Assembly (NCBI GenBank): GCA_012934845.2
Contig: WNNJ02003613.1
Coordinates: 1 to 64,000, forward strand
Direction: 5' to 3'
Origin: Pomphorhynchus laevis
Lineage: Eukaryota > Acanthocephala > Palaeacanthocephala > Echinorhynchida > Pomphorhynchidae
DNA length: 64,000 nt
A program made the position numbers and the translations under genes. Positions 31,651-42,240 of this stretch are shown one piece after another. Within the stretch, counting starts at the first letter, position 1, and each line of letters opens with the position of its first letter. The notes below the pieces were generated by a model. It did no database searches. It saw only the letters and a program-made list of their open reading frames with translations, and was not told where the DNA came from.

Positions 31651-31927
31651 TATCAGTGTCTATCTTCGTCGTCCCCAACATAGAAACTGCGTTGCCGGTT
31701 TGCACGGCCAGGCTGACCCTCTGAAGTAAATACGTCTTTGCGCGAGGCTCGTCGCAGTGACGGCGGAGATGCTTACCGAGCTCTTCATAAAAACGGTAGT
31801 TTTTTATGACCATCGTCATAAAAAACTATAGGTATAAAATAGGATTCCATACCTATCGGTATGAAATCCATGCCACTGGATGTGATGGTCTCGTACTTCT
31901 TCTTCTTTCTTTCCTTAGCTTCTGTGG

Positions 31928-32440
31928 CTAAGGCACCTTATCAGACAACGCCGTAGATAAATGACTTGGAGACAGTGAATCTATACATGTCACGTCCCTG
32001 CATGCAAAACGCCCACGTTCCCACGGGGTCACTGTGCCGCCATCTGGTCGTTTTCCGTCGGAACGAGTTAAACCTGGAGGTTCAAGGCGGCTCGGTACGT
32101 GAGCTTTTCTTAGCGCATCTTGAACTATGGTGTTCAGCATTGAATGACGGCCAAAACGACCAGCGGAACGTGAACAACTCAAACCATGCGTTATTAGCCT
32201 GCCAACGACTGCACCGCAACGGCACGCGTGGGGTTGGAATATTGGCGCTCCTAATCGTAAGGCGATTGTTACTCTTAAGACTTCGTCTGTGAGCAAAGTT
32301 CTAGTCGTGGACATTGAAACTGCCTGTAGGAATGCTCCAGCAGCGGGTGCCTTAACGATGATTAGGCTGGCTGTACTAATTGAATCGGTAGCACTTGCCG
32401 CGAGCTCGAGCGCACTCACCTCGATTAGAGGGATGCTCAA
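31928..32440 (-). pseudogene. CCHC finger and restriction-like nuclease domain
   Basis: 170 codons. Finger C-x-C-G-x7-H-x3-C around residues 73-90, then RFGRHSMLNTIV (the conserved R-H pair), EPPGLTRSDGKRPDGGTV with the nuclease aspartate, and CRDVTCIDSLSPSHL with the second catalytic acid. This PD-(D/E)XK-like fold cuts target DNA before reverse transcription. Confidence 0.85.
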
Positions 32441-32997
32441 TTCTTATTGCGTGGTTCCCAAAGTAGGCAAATGCTCGGCGTCTATGGCGTTAATTGGATA
32501 GAACCAATCATTTGGTTGTTCTCGCCGGAAGCAAGAGCACTGCATTTTACTAATTAAGTGTCAATGTTCGAGGTTGTCGTGAAAATCTTTCGTTTCGAAC
32601 AGCAGTGAGTCTTGAAGTTATGTAGGAAGAAGATCAAGGACGACAGATAGCGATGTCAGGTAAGACGATAAGTAAGCTGATGTGGCAGTGAGTGTTACGC
32701 TTGAAATGCCTATACCCCTTTGAGTTATCGGCAAGGTGGCTTGTCGCCAGCTCGATGATGATAATTTTACGTGAAGTAATTTTTCAAGTTGGTCCCTCAG
32801 AGCAGCATCATAATCCTGGAGAACACTGCTTTGGTAGCATGAAGTGGATCCGAGTGTATACATCAGTTTTGGGGCGCTGAGAAAATTCTGGAGCAGGAAA
32901 AATGCAAGGTGTGTATTGAGTCCAGCAAAGTGGCTACCCATCAATTTCAGTTGCGATATCTTGTCAAGTAGTACCTTATCAGCGGCTTCTGAGCTGG

Positions 32998-33519
32998 CTA
33001 GGGTGGCCCCCAGTAGAGTGGCATTAGCCGCTCAGCGTGCCCTATACCTGGGAGAATTGTGCGAATCTTTGAAAGCGAGGTTGGTGAGTGTAAGACGAAT
33101 TCGCATTTCGTTTCGTTTAGATATAGCCCGAATTCAGGGCAGAGTTGAGTTAGTAGTTCGATATCGTGGCATATGTATTCCGTGCGGCCTCCGATAACAC
33201 CGTCGTTGAGATACCAAACATTAAAACTGGAAGTGAGTCTTTTGACCAGTGGATTGATGGTTAGGCGGAATAATAGTGACCCGAGAGGATCGCCCTTTTG
33301 AACTCCTTCTCGTGATTCGATCGTGTGATCGCCGTATTGTAGGAGATTTACGCCGGAGTAGTAGCAATGAACGAAGCGGGATAACGCGGGAAAGTGCTTT
33401 GTCGTTTCTGTCAGCACTGTTGTACGACTAACGGTGTTGAAGGCATTAGTAAAATCTAACTTTAACAGGCCTTCCCTGCACGTCATTTCCTCAGAGAAGA
33501 ACAAGCGTGTGACGTACAA
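32998..33519 (-). pseudogene. RT domain of the endonuclease LINE
   Basis: 173 codons with motif A LDFTNAFNT, a conserved HCYYSGVNLLQYGDH block, motif B QKGDPLG and motif C YLND. The substitution of the first catalytic aspartate pair (A to N in YADD gives YLND) would probably kill polymerisation. It ends before the thumb because of a frame change. The thumb continues at 32618-32944. Confidence 0.75.
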
Positions 33520-33575
33520 TTCCGCTTCACAATCTGATTTTACTCCTACGCCGATCTTATAGGGCTTCAGAAATG

Positions 33576-34025
33576 TGGAATATATATTTGGAATTCTAAA
33601 GCAGGATCAATCAAAGCAGATTTTTTCGCTGTTTACTGTTAGCATCATCGAAAAAAGCACAACATATTTCTACGTGTTCAAATATTAACAAAATTTAGCA
33701 TTTTTATATTTGTTGTGAAACTTAAAGCATGTTAAAATATGGATTCTATATATCTTTTATAAATAATGTTTAAATTTTATTTTGGAATCTTAAATCAGGA
33801 TCAATCAAAGTAGATTTTCACATTTATATTTTGATATTTTCACATTTACATTTATATTTTAATCATATTTTGATAAATATACCTGATATAGTTTAACTGT
33901 ACCTAATAGTTCCTGGATATTTAAAAAGTTAAATACAGATAAGGACGGATATATTTCTGATTTTTTATTGCAAATTTGATATTTTTTAAAAATCATTATA
34001 TGTCAATACATAAACAGTTGAATAA
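33576..34025. other. AT-rich stretch with a repeated 'GGATCAATCAAAG' block
   Basis: The string CAGGATCAATCAAAG occurs at about 33602 and 33796, with similar flanks, so this is a short diverged direct repeat. No gene recognised. Confidence 0.5.
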
Positions 34026-34029
34026 AAAT

Positions 34030-34390
34030 ACCCGACATCCAAATCCTATCGATCCCCCATTTTGTCAGCTGTGCCCAAAGCGTATCTAGCATTGCCACAT
34101 TTGATGGTAACGCTCAGTCTTTCCAGCCGGAATTCTGTACACCGCCGCTCTCCTGCCAATGCCGTTATTCGCCGACCTAATTCATGTATGAAGTCAAGTG
34201 CCTCTATGCCCAACGCAACAATCGTTTTCACAGCTACATGCACAAAATGATAGATTGGCGTCATGTCGGCGTATTTGCTACACATATTGACATCTGCTCC
34301 ATTGGCTACCCCTCAATGTCCGGTGACAGCTGTATTAAGGTAACTCGGTGTGAAGGTATCCGGGCAGGTGAAGTCCCATGCCCAGATAAA
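34030..34390 (-). mobile_element. Carboxyl fragment of an endonuclease LINE (R2-like)
   Basis: Minus strand: WAWDFTCPDTFTPSYLNTAV (34320-34380), the nuclease end with the W-D-x-T-C-P-D signature intact, followed by ALDFIHELGRRITALAGERR (34130-34190) and the terminal GNARYALGT. Truncated on both sides. It belongs to the same family as the larger copy just upstream but is better conserved at this motif. Confidence 0.75.
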
Positions 34391-34724
34391 TGTCAATAAT
34401 AATTATTTTTATAATTAACATTTTAATTGTTTTTTAACTAACATTTTAATTTTTTATAACTAACATTTTAAATAAAATGTTAGTTTTTTATTAAATACTA
34501 ATCACTTCTTGGCTTTTTAACTGAAAATCATAAAGAAATTAATTTCTCTAGTGAATTTTCGCCAATGCAATTGACCTTTTACAGCTGAATTAAATCATTG
34601 TGATCTAAATTAAATCATTGTTATTAAATATATTGGATGCATAATACCGTATTTATGTAGTTAGTGGTTAGCTAACAAAATTCACAGACGATCAATACCT
34701 AAAAAACGGCATTTTTAAATTTAG

Positions 34725-35004
34725 TCAAAATTCTAACTCAACATACGTGATTGGGAGCGTGAATGTCCCTGGAAATTTATCACACTACAGTACACCAATA
34801 CAGAGAAACCGTTATAGCGTACAGGTATTTCTTTTTCTCATATCTCTGGTATCAAAATTCTTTTATTAGAATGAACTAGACATTTCTTCAATAGTCGATG
34901 ATATGCAATGTCTGAAATTTGGCCAACTTAATTCAAGAAAATTGACTAATCCAATCAGACCACCAATCGATCATAAATTGAATAAGGTTTATCTTACTAA
35001 ATAA
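34725..35004 (+). CDS. Candidate host gene segment: two exons around a 45-bp intron
   Basis: Exon 34725-34824 follows an acceptor TTTTTAAATTTAG and reads NSTYVIGSVNVPGNLSHYST then PIQRNRYSVQ. A donor CAG/GTATTT at 34825 and acceptor TTTTATTAG at 34869 enclose a 45-bp pyrimidine-rich intron. The next exon continues in phase 0: NELDISSIVDDMQCLKFGQL, then RPPIDHKLNK, stopping at TAA 35002-35004 unless AAG/GTTTAT at 34986 is used. In such AT-rich sequence this uninterrupted, compositionally balanced peptide is unlikely by chance. I do not recognise the family. Confidence 0.4.
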
Positions 35005-35067
35005 CTTATATTATTAATGTATACAAATTATTAATCTGAAATTGTTCAAAACAATGTCTAATAATCA

Positions 35068-35298
35068 TTGATTCAAATATATTTTTTTGACTTGAAAAAA
35101 CGGCAAAGAATCTCTCTCTGGTTATTATACTTTTTATTTTATACTTTTGATTGCTCTATTAGTGACGTTATTAGCCTCTATCTCAAAGAAAAGGACTATA
35201 CGAAAAGACTGATAATGTCATATGACATTCATGAAAACTTGAGGCCATTCATACATTTCATCCTCCTGATAACCTATATTCCTTATATTCTTTATTAG
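35068..35298 (+). CDS. Unrecognised ORF, possible further exon
   Basis: 76 codons, with DVISLYLKEKDYTKRLIMSY and DIHENLRPFIHF in the second half and a hydrophobic end. The likely acceptor TTGATTGCTCTATTAG at 35162 would make the coding exon start at about 35163 in the frame D-V-I-S. It may belong with the exons at 34.7-35.0 kb, but the phases do not join simply. Weak evidence only. Confidence 0.22.
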   Translation: MIQIYFFDLKKRQRISLWLLYFLFYTFDCSISDVISLYLKEKDYTKRLIMSYDIHENLRPFIHFILLITYIPYILY

Positions 35299-35368
35299 TC
35301 AAATCAAAAATTTGTTTTTATTTTAAATTCTCACTCTGTATAAATATAAATTATATAAAATCTTATGT

Positions 35369-35545
35369 AGATTCAGTTAACTGATCCGATTTGTCCACAA
35401 AATATTTATTATTATTTATTTACATATAGTACAAAATACGTAGATTCAGTTAACTGATCCGATTTGTCCACAAAATATTTATTATTATTTATTTACATAT
35501 AGTACAAAATACGTAGATTCAGTTAACTGATCCAATTTGTCCACT
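35369..35545. repeat. 72-bp tandem repeat
   Basis: The block GTAGATTCAGTTAACTGATC occurs at about 35369, 35441 and 35513, the first two with identical downstream sequence. A related CGTAGACTCAGTTAG string ends the tails of the AT-rich Penelope-like family (37.73, 40.18, 42.93 and 50.89 kb). Confidence 0.85.
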
Positions 35546-36540
35546 ATCTATTACTATTTTTCGTTCTCATTACTTAACGTCTTTCACGTAAACGCTATTG
35601 AATTAGCGTAATCCTCACGCCAATACAATAAGAATGGAATTAAATAATTTAAAATATGGTCTTCAAAACTTATTTATGTTAAACATTCACTTTATTTAAG
35701 TTTAATTCCAGAATATCTATTCTGGAATTTCAGTAATTTGATATCTTTGTGAAAAAACCTCTCTTTAAAAACGTGTAATTTTATTCATTTGTGAATTGAG
35801 CAGCCCTTAGTACATTACCTCTTAAGCGATTCAATGAAATTGAGTGAATACGTTTAACAGAACAATATTATACTGTATAATATTATACTGTATTATACTA
35901 TATAATATATATTATATAATATGCTGTATATATACAATATATACTGTATATATATTGTATAATATATTCAATGGAGCACACTCTATTGAATAAATTTCAT
36001 ATATAATTATTGAATTTATAAAAATTAGTGTATTTAATATAGCTGAGAAGTGTTACTTTCAAGATCATAAGCTTAAAGTCTAAGTTTAAGCTTATGTATA
36101 TATTTAAAATTTTCGCTTTATTTATTATTCGCTTTATCACAGCTTTCGTTTACTTTTCATATATTAATTGTATCGCATTTCCTAAGATAAAATGCTCAGC
36201 AAATTTCATATTTTTCAGCTACTAGTTTTGCAGTTATTATTTATTATATCACAAATATTTTTACATTGTATAATTTAACATTAATTTTAGCTTAAAAAAT
36301 TTCATATATCATAATTATTATATCAAAATTTCATATATCATACATGATAAAATCTACATTTTGAGTTTGTGATCACTTTCGGTATCTCGATATGAGTTAC
36401 ATCTATGCCTAGAAATACGGCTGAACTGAATACGGACTGACAGTATTGGCAATACAAACCCAAAACTTAATAAAATATTTTGGTATATTTGTCTTTGTCT
36501 TGAAATACTGCTCTCTTTAATCGTGATTGATGACCAGTAT
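35546..36540. other. AT-rich stretch, palindromic at 35870-35970
   Basis: TATACTGTATAATAT-type inverted repeats can form cruciforms at 35870-35970. No gene seen. Confidence 0.5.
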
Positions 36541-36545
36541 AGTCA

Positions 36546-37140
36546 AAACATTCCATCTGAAATAAAATGACTACATGCAGAGACGTTTAGAATAAAAAAC
36601 TATTAAAATAGATTTTTATCAATAATTCATAATTTTTTACATTGAATCAGTAAATCAAAGATAAATAATTTTATAAAATTTTATTAAATTATTTCAATCA
36701 AATCAATTAAGGCATATAGAAACACGTCTTTATCGAATATAAACAAGGTAACATAGTCAAGAGTCTTCAATACGTTCTACAACCATAATTGCGTCTCCAA
36801 AGATGCAACAAGCGCTCTAAGATTTGAATCACGGTTATGGAATCTCACTGTCTGCATTTGTACAAGTTCGGATGCATAAAGTTGTTCTAGAGTTTGGTTT
36901 TGTTGTTGATTTGTCGGCCGATGTTGCTGATATTTTATAATTTGTACAATTTTATTAATGATATTAACAAATTGGCGATTAACATTCGTATTTAAAATAA
37001 TTATAAAGTGATTAGTTCAAATGTAATATTAATAACACTACTTCCATCTGAAATAAAATGACTACCTGCAGGGATTTTCACAATGTAAAACTATTCTAAC
37101 CATTAGGAATAGATTTATCATTATTTCATAATTTGTATAA
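36546..37140. repeat. ~95-bp direct repeats bracketing a host-gene fragment
   Basis: CCATCTGAAATAAAATGACT and about 75 further similar bases occur at 36546-36640 and at 37046-37140. The ubiquilin-like UBA segment lies between them. This could be a segmental duplication, paired copies of an intronic repeat, or the ends of an unknown insertion. Confidence 0.6.
36757..36929 (-). pseudogene. Ubiquilin-type UBA domain, terminal exon with one frameshift
   Basis: The minus strand reads QQQNQTLEQLYASELVQMQ, then TVRFHNRDSNLRALVAS, the ubiquitin-associated domain of ubiquilins (family form: QLEQL-x-x-MGF-x-NRE-x-NLQAL). In this frame it stops at 36777. One frame over, it continues IFGDAIMVVERIEDS and stops at 36757, matching the family end GD-I/V-N-A-A-I/V-E-R-L. 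So a 1-nt shift near 36800 interrupts an otherwise good UBA. The usual MGF is VRF here. An acceptor ending ATATCAG lies at 36927-36929. Ubiquilin links ubiquitinated clients to the proteasome. The piece is either a decaying duplicate or a real exon with a sequencing error. Confidence 0.6.
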
Positions 37141-37536
37141 TTTTGTAAATGTATAATTTTATAATTTTCTTCAAAGTCATTTAAATAATTTAAATAATTA
37201 AAAAAATTAAATTAAATTAACATCATGAGCATTTATGCATATTACATGAGCATTCATGCATAATAAAATGAAATTTTAAGAAATTTTAATGATAAGAAAA
37301 AAATAAGAAATTCCATAATATGTAACGATATTGACGTTCTTAAAAATGATTTAAATAATTTAATAGATACATATTTTAACTAAGTTACTATGAAGTTACA
37401 TCAAGCAGAAAATAGTAAAATATATAAATCAACACAATAATATAAAGAATAAATTTAAACTCTTAAGTGGCAAATTTTTATGGATGGATAATAAATAATA
37501 TACTTTGCATTAGAATAAGATACTAGATAGTTTTAT

Positions 37537-37645
37537 CAGAGGAAATACATCATTAGCATGTATTTGGCCCCGCTGCTATGTTGGGTAGAGGAGTTAGGGG
37601 CCGAAACCTGATAGCATAGCAGTTCCTCCTGATGACCTCTAATTC
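37537..37645 (+). ncRNA. Penelope-like tail module with hammerhead strings in reversed order
   Basis: Hairpin AAATACAT/ATGTATTT, then GGCCCC, CTGCTATG-TTGGG-TA, GAGGAG, AGGGGCC-GAAA, CCTGATAG-CATAGCAG, TTCCTC-CTGATGA-CCTCT. Pairs: CTGCTATG with CATAGCAG (stem III position), GAGGA with TCCTC (stem I position, flanking CTGATGA), AGGGG with CCTCT (stem II position, leaving CC before GAAA). The order is 3-2-1, the same cyclic order as in the satellite modules. GGCCCC also pairs with GGGGCC, a competing helix. Other copies: 37772-37878, 39667-39770, 42621-42728, and inverted at 52204-52313 and 52547-52607. Confidence 0.45.
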
Positions 37646-37771
37646 TTATTCTGATGCATTGATTAGTATAATATAATTATACTAATCTTAATTATATTAA
37701 ATTATAATTATAATTTTACAATTATATTAAATACGTAGACTCAGTTAGTTGATTTGATTCATATTTAATAG

Positions 37772-37878
37772 AAGGAAATACATCATTAGCACGTATTTGG
37801 CCCCGCTGCTATGTTGGGTAGAGTAGTTAGGGGCCGAAACCTGATAGCATAGCAGTTCCTCCTGATGACCTCTAATTC
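37772..37878 (+). ncRNA. Penelope-like tail module, second tandem copy
   Basis: As at 37537-37645, with GAGTAG instead of GAGGAG in the stem I arm, which removes one pair. Confidence 0.4.
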
Positions 37879-38280
37879 TTATTCTTATACAACGTCTGTT
37901 ATTTATTAGTCAATTCATAAAAATGACGTTTATTCTAAATTTTATTTTTAAATTTTAACTTGATATAAGTTATGTAAAATTTTATAACACTTATTAATTA
38001 TTTACTTGATTTATTTTTTACTTGAATATTAACTTAAGATTTCTGTAACTTAATTTGAACTTGAAATATTATATGAAAATTATTAAATTATTTATAATTA
38101 TTTTTCATTATTTAATATAAAAAATTTATTTTTAATCAATAAAATGCGTAGTCAGCTGATCTGTTTATAGAATATTAATTTATACAAATTGCATTAAGTC
38201 AAAGCAAACTACCAGATAAATTGGAAACATTTCTAAATGTTCTTAATAATTAACGGTTATAATTATTTGTATAGTGTCAA

Positions 38281-38723
38281 ATGTATCGTCAAAGCAATCC
38301 AACATATTTACGCCATATGGTTGATTCGTCGACTTTCTTTCAGAATTCAGTAGAAGGAGAACCAATACTCGATAACCTACCAATCCCACACATAACTGTC
38401 CGTAAGCGAACAATTCAATACTGCGAAATTCATTCTCGAGCGTTGTTTTAATTTATTTAGATGGCAATAACAATGCTATTCAATTGATTAAACCAAAACG
38501 ATTAAGTTACGATCTTATTGATATTTTGGGTAGATACCGATCAAAAATTTCCAGAACATGCCCTAAAGAATGGGACTATCTTATTACTATCAACCCTGAC
38601 GTTTTTACAACCGTGAGTACAAAATTGGATTCAAAAAACTATAAATGTTTCCCCAAATTATTTGATGTCTTAGTTATTGATATTTTTACGTTTGCAATTG
38701 GAATGATCTTAAGCATTATTTGA
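38281..38723 (+). CDS. Candidate two-exon host gene, unrecognised, ending in a hydrophobic segment
   Basis: Exon 1 starts at ATG 38281 (MYRQSNPTYLRHMVDSSTFF) and runs to 38401, where C/GTAAGC is a strong donor. The 59-bp intron ends TTAATTTATTTAG at 38460. Exon 2 resumes in the matching phase, HGNNNAIQLIKPKRLSYDLI, through YRSKISRTCPKEWDYLITIN, and stops at TGA 38721-38723. The last 20 residues (DVLVIDIFTFAIGMILSII) look like one membrane helix. No upstream stop contradicts the start; no family recognised. The donor, acceptor and phase agreement support a real gene or a recent gene fragment. Confidence 0.45.
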
Positions 38724-39149
38724 TCTTTTAATAACAATTAAATATTAAACAACAAATGAAATAGAAATTAAAGAAAATATTTAATCATCATAATCGATGA
38801 TACAATAATATAATATTAATTTTATATAATATAATAATATGACATTATATTAATATTATATTTTTTAATAATAATTTATTTTTTAAAATTTTTCGCGTTC
38901 TATCGAATCACTCATGGTTTGTGGATAAAACTCAGGTTAAAAGTACCAACTCTGACGGTTAGAATCTAAACTCTGAGGTTTGAAGCATCCAAATTCTGAG
39001 GTTTAAAGTTAGGTGTTACAATATTTATTTTATTATTTTATTAATTTACTTATTTTTTTATTTTTATAATTATATAAAATAATTCAATTCCCGCAAATTG
39101 GCCAATAAGTTATCATTGCAGTTCTGTAAATCATCTTTAATAATTTAAT

Positions 39150-39299
39150 ATGTTCCTGCAATCGAACAAGGAGCTCGCAGGCAGGCTGAAGCATTTCGAG
39201 CGAGAGAAAATGGAATTTTGCTATCTATATGATTTTAGACTGCTATATAGTGTATCACGCTCACGATATAGTGTCGTAATGGTTCCTGATGACCTCTAA
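39150..39299 (+). CDS. Small ORF, unrecognised (49 codons)
   Basis: MFLQSNKELAGRLKHFEREK then MEFCYLYDF, charged and helix-prone, in a locally GC-richer island. The last 6 codons run into a Penelope-like tail (CCTGATGACCTCTAAT at 39283), so any real exon must end earlier, for example at a donor after 39240. Weak. Confidence 0.2.
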   Translation: MFLQSNKELAGRLKHFEREKMEFCYLYDFRLLYSVSRSRYSVVMVPDDL

Positions 39300-40190
39300 T
39301 CCTAATTCTGATACATCGTCTGTTATTTATTAGTCACTTAATAAAAATTGACCTTTATTTTTAATTTTAATTTTAAATTGTAGCTTGATATAAATTATAT
39401 TAAATCTTATATGACGATTATTTATAATTATTTATATCTATTTAATTATGTATTACAAATTAATTATAAATTGTATAAAATCATAAAAAATATATAATTT
39501 ATAATTTTTACAATATAAATATAAATTGTAATCTTATTTATTACAATATATAAATCAACACAATAATATAACAATAACTTTAAAATCATTAGCGGAAAAT
39601 TTTTATGGATGGATAATAAATAATATACTTTGTATTAGAATAAGATACTATATAATAAAATTTAATCAGAGGAAATACGTCCTTAAGACATATTTGGCCC
39701 CGTTGCTATGTTGGGTAAATGAGTTAGGGGCCGAAACCTGATAGCATAGCAGTTCCTCGTGAAGATTTTTTCTACTGACAAGTTATTATTGACCTGTGGA
39801 CTTTGTTTTCCCGGTAATATAACCTCTGTCAGAAATACTGAGACTATGTATTCTTTGTACGAAATTGTTTTCCTGCTAATTTTCTAGCACGTTTAATGAT
39901 TTTTTTCTTTTTCGTATAATGTAGAATTATACATTATATCATCATAATTATATAATTATATTATATAATTTATTAATATATTAATATTCATACAGTTCGT
40001 CTAATGACTTGTAATTTCATCGTCTGTTATTTATTAGTCAATTCATAAAAATTGACTTTTATTTTAAATTTCATTTTTAAATTTTAACTTGATATAAGTA
40101 TACATTGTATAATATCTGATATTACTATTTATTATTTATCCTTATTTTTGATTTATATATAGTATAAATACGTAGACTCAGTTATCTAAT
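39283..40190 (+). mobile_element. AT-rich Penelope-like tail fragments
   Basis: One tail begins at 39283 (CCTGATGACCTCTAAT). A second fragment starts with the RT end at about 39540 and includes the module 39667-39770, in which the stem I arm and CTGATGA have changed (GTGAAGA) but the long helices remain. It is followed by a second tail type (GTGGACTTTGTTTTCCCGG at 39797), which recurs inverted at 52.5 kb and at 62.2 kb. The end string is at 40178. Confidence 0.65.
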
Positions 40191-40215
40191 CTGATCAGTA
40201 CACCGCGTACTTTAG

Positions 40216-40572
40216 GGCTTGAGCCTCCAGAAGTAGAAATAGTTTCTTACAAATTGCATTCATCGCTTGTACGTTTATTGTGTCAATTTCGAACATGCAG
40301 ACGCTGCACGAACGAGAAGCAAATACTATATTGGCTTTATTTTTATAATAAAATAAATCACTGTGGATGAGTTTTCTCTGAAACGCCTCTTATAGAAAAT
40401 AGATATGTGTGCAGTATATGGCGCTCGGTTGAAAGCTCCCATAATGTTTATAAAGCATTATGAGATCTTAATCAGTATTTTTTATTGTCTTTTCTATTCG
40501 TCAGTGAATAAATTGATTGCGACTAGTGATTATTTTGTTGCTTCACGATTATTAGATGGGGTATTTACTTAA
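40216..40572 (+). CDS. Candidate host coding sequence, two small ORFs, unrecognised
   Basis: After acceptor-like CGTACTTTAG (40215), an open frame to TGA 40368 reads LEPPEVEIVSYKLHSSLVRL, LCQFRTCRRCTNEKQILYWL. A second frame with ATG 40405 and TAA 40570-40572 reads MCAVYGARLKAPIMFIKHYE, ILISIFYCLFYSSVNKLIAT (55 codons). Both are richer in GC and more protein-like than the flanks. I cannot connect them or name a family. Confidence 0.25.
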
Positions 40573-41132
40573 AATATGAATTTTGACATTGTTTCTAATT
40601 ATACTCGTATGTTGCGTATATAAAGCTTTAAGAATATAAATTTAATTAAAACTTTTAATTTGGCAATTTATTAAATTTATTTATATATTTTTATTAAGTA
40701 ATTTGTTACAGTTCATATTCTTTTTGGCGATTTAACTTTTATAAATTTGGAAATTGATTTTATAAAAATTAATAATATTTTTATGATCAATATTTTCGAT
40801 ATTTAACATTTAATATTTTTGGCATTTAAAAATTATTTAAATTGTTAAATAATTAAAAATAATCATCTAAGTAAAAATAATATTAACATTTTTGTGAATG
40901 CTTGACAGGATCTTTTGTGTTGTCACGGAAAGCATTTTCCTGTAGCATTTCCAGTCATTTGTGTAGTTTAATCCTAAGCGTATTGTGATTTGTAAAAAAA
41001 CAAATTCAGAAAGCTTAAATTGAAACTAAAAATTACTTTATTTACTGAAACGAATATCCAATAATACAATTTTATTAATAATAATATGCCGATACAGTTG
41101 TTTTTATAATATGCACAATTATTTATTTTGTC

Positions 41133-41170
41133 AAAATGCGTATTTTGTATAATGTGCGAAATTATCGTCT
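41133..41170 (+). repeat. Left target-site duplication of the Penelope-like copy
   Basis: 38 bp (AAAATGCGTATTTTGTATAA ...) repeated at 42968-43005 with one mismatch. It marks the exact 5' boundary of the insertion at 41171. Confidence 0.85.
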
Positions 41171-41182
41171 ATTAAAAATAAA

Positions 41183-42238
41183 ATGAAAATAACAAACAAT
41201 TACAAAAGGAAAGATAAAATTAATAAAGATATGTATAAAGAACTTACTAAATTAAAGGATAACTATATAATAACAACTATTGATAAAGCTAGTAATAACT
41301 TTGTCTTCATATGCAAAAAGCTTTATTATGATATACTAATGAAAGAGGTTAATTCTAATGATTTAAATGTAAATCCAACATATGAACGTAGTGAGTTGAG
41401 TTTAGAAACAATTATTACAAGTCACTGTTCTATAATGGATAAAAAGGGTATAAAAATTAAATTAGATAATAAAACTATACCTATATTATATTGGAATCCA
41501 AAATTACATAAAAATCCAATAAAACCTAGGTTCATATGTAGTGCTTTTAAATGTACATTAAAACCACTTTCTGTTTATATGAATAAAATACTTAAAGTAA
41601 TTAAAGCACATTTTAAAAAATATTGCAAGGTAATCGAAATTAATACTGGTATAAAACACTATTTCAGTATTAATTCTACAAAAGAATTTTTAGAACAGAC
41701 AAAAGGAATAAATTTTCAAAATATAAATACATACGATTTTAGTACGCTTTATACAAATCTAGATTTAGTAGATATTAAAGAAGCGTTAGTAAAATTAATT
41801 AATCTTATATTCGGAAAAAGATATACATATATATGTTATAATAATTATAACGCCTATCTAACAAAAATTAAACCATCAAATAAATATAAATATATGGATA
41901 AAATTGAATTAATAGAATCCTTAAATATTTTGATAAATCAAAATTATTTAAAAGTAGGGACATCTATATTTAGACAAGTAAAAGGTGTTCCAATGGGTGG
42001 TAATAGTAGCCCAATTATAGCTGACTTGTTTTTAAGCTTTATAGAATATGAATTTGTTCATAACTGTGTAAAAACTAAATCTAAACTATATAAATATATG
42101 AAATATATGTTTCGATACATTGATGATATATGTGTATTTAATTCTAATAATTTTTATTCAATTAGTGAAGCAACATTTATCCAGAAAGCCTTATTCTTAA
42201 CAAAACCAATATTAATGATAAAGAAGGTGTATATCTAG
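41183..42238 (+). pseudogene. Penelope-like reverse transcriptase, 351 codons
   Basis: In order: IITTIDKASNNFVFI (residues about 29-43), IPILYWNPKLHKNPIKPRFI (about 103-122, containing PKLHK of the Penelope fingers), INTYDFSTLYTNLD (motif A, about 183-196), VKGVPMGGNSSPIIADLFLS (motif B, about 267-286), and YMFRYIDDICVF (motif C with the DD pair, about 309-320). All catalytic residues are present. The frame leaves the protein after about residue 330; the continuation YLDMNIKL is intact in the paralogue at 8.33-8.74 kb, which places the shift here. Very AT-rich codon use, like the surrounding DNA. Confidence 0.9.
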
Positions 42239-42240
42239 AT

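Larger units (their letters stand above)
31655..33575 (-). mobile_element. LINE with restriction-like endonuclease, 5' truncated (family R2-like)
   Basis: Minus strand, in order: YKIGVGVKSDCEAELYVTRL (about 33510-33575), motif A LLKLDFTNAFNTVSR (33440-33480), motif B EGVQKGDPLGSLLF (about 33270), motif C WYLNDGVIGG (about 33195; YLND replaces YADD), thumb, CCHC finger CRCGAVVGRLITHGLSC (about 32190-32250), nuclease RSDGKRPDGGTVTPWERG then RDVTCIDS (about 31985-32075), and a carboxyl block RAKTYLLQRVSLAVQTGN (about 31690-31740). The order RT-finger-nuclease is that of R2/R4/NeSL-like LINEs. At least one frameshift lies between 32944 and 32998. Confidence 0.88.
37225..38165 (+). mobile_element. 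AT-rich Penelope-like fragment with two tandem tail modules
   Basis: A decayed RT carboxyl end (37225-37500, ending GGCAAATTTTTATGGATGGA as at 42540) is followed by the tail module 37537-37645, the end string CGTAGACTCAGTTAG at 37735, then a second tail 37772-37878 and a second end string near 38146. The two tails stand in tandem, 235 bp apart. Confidence 0.75.
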
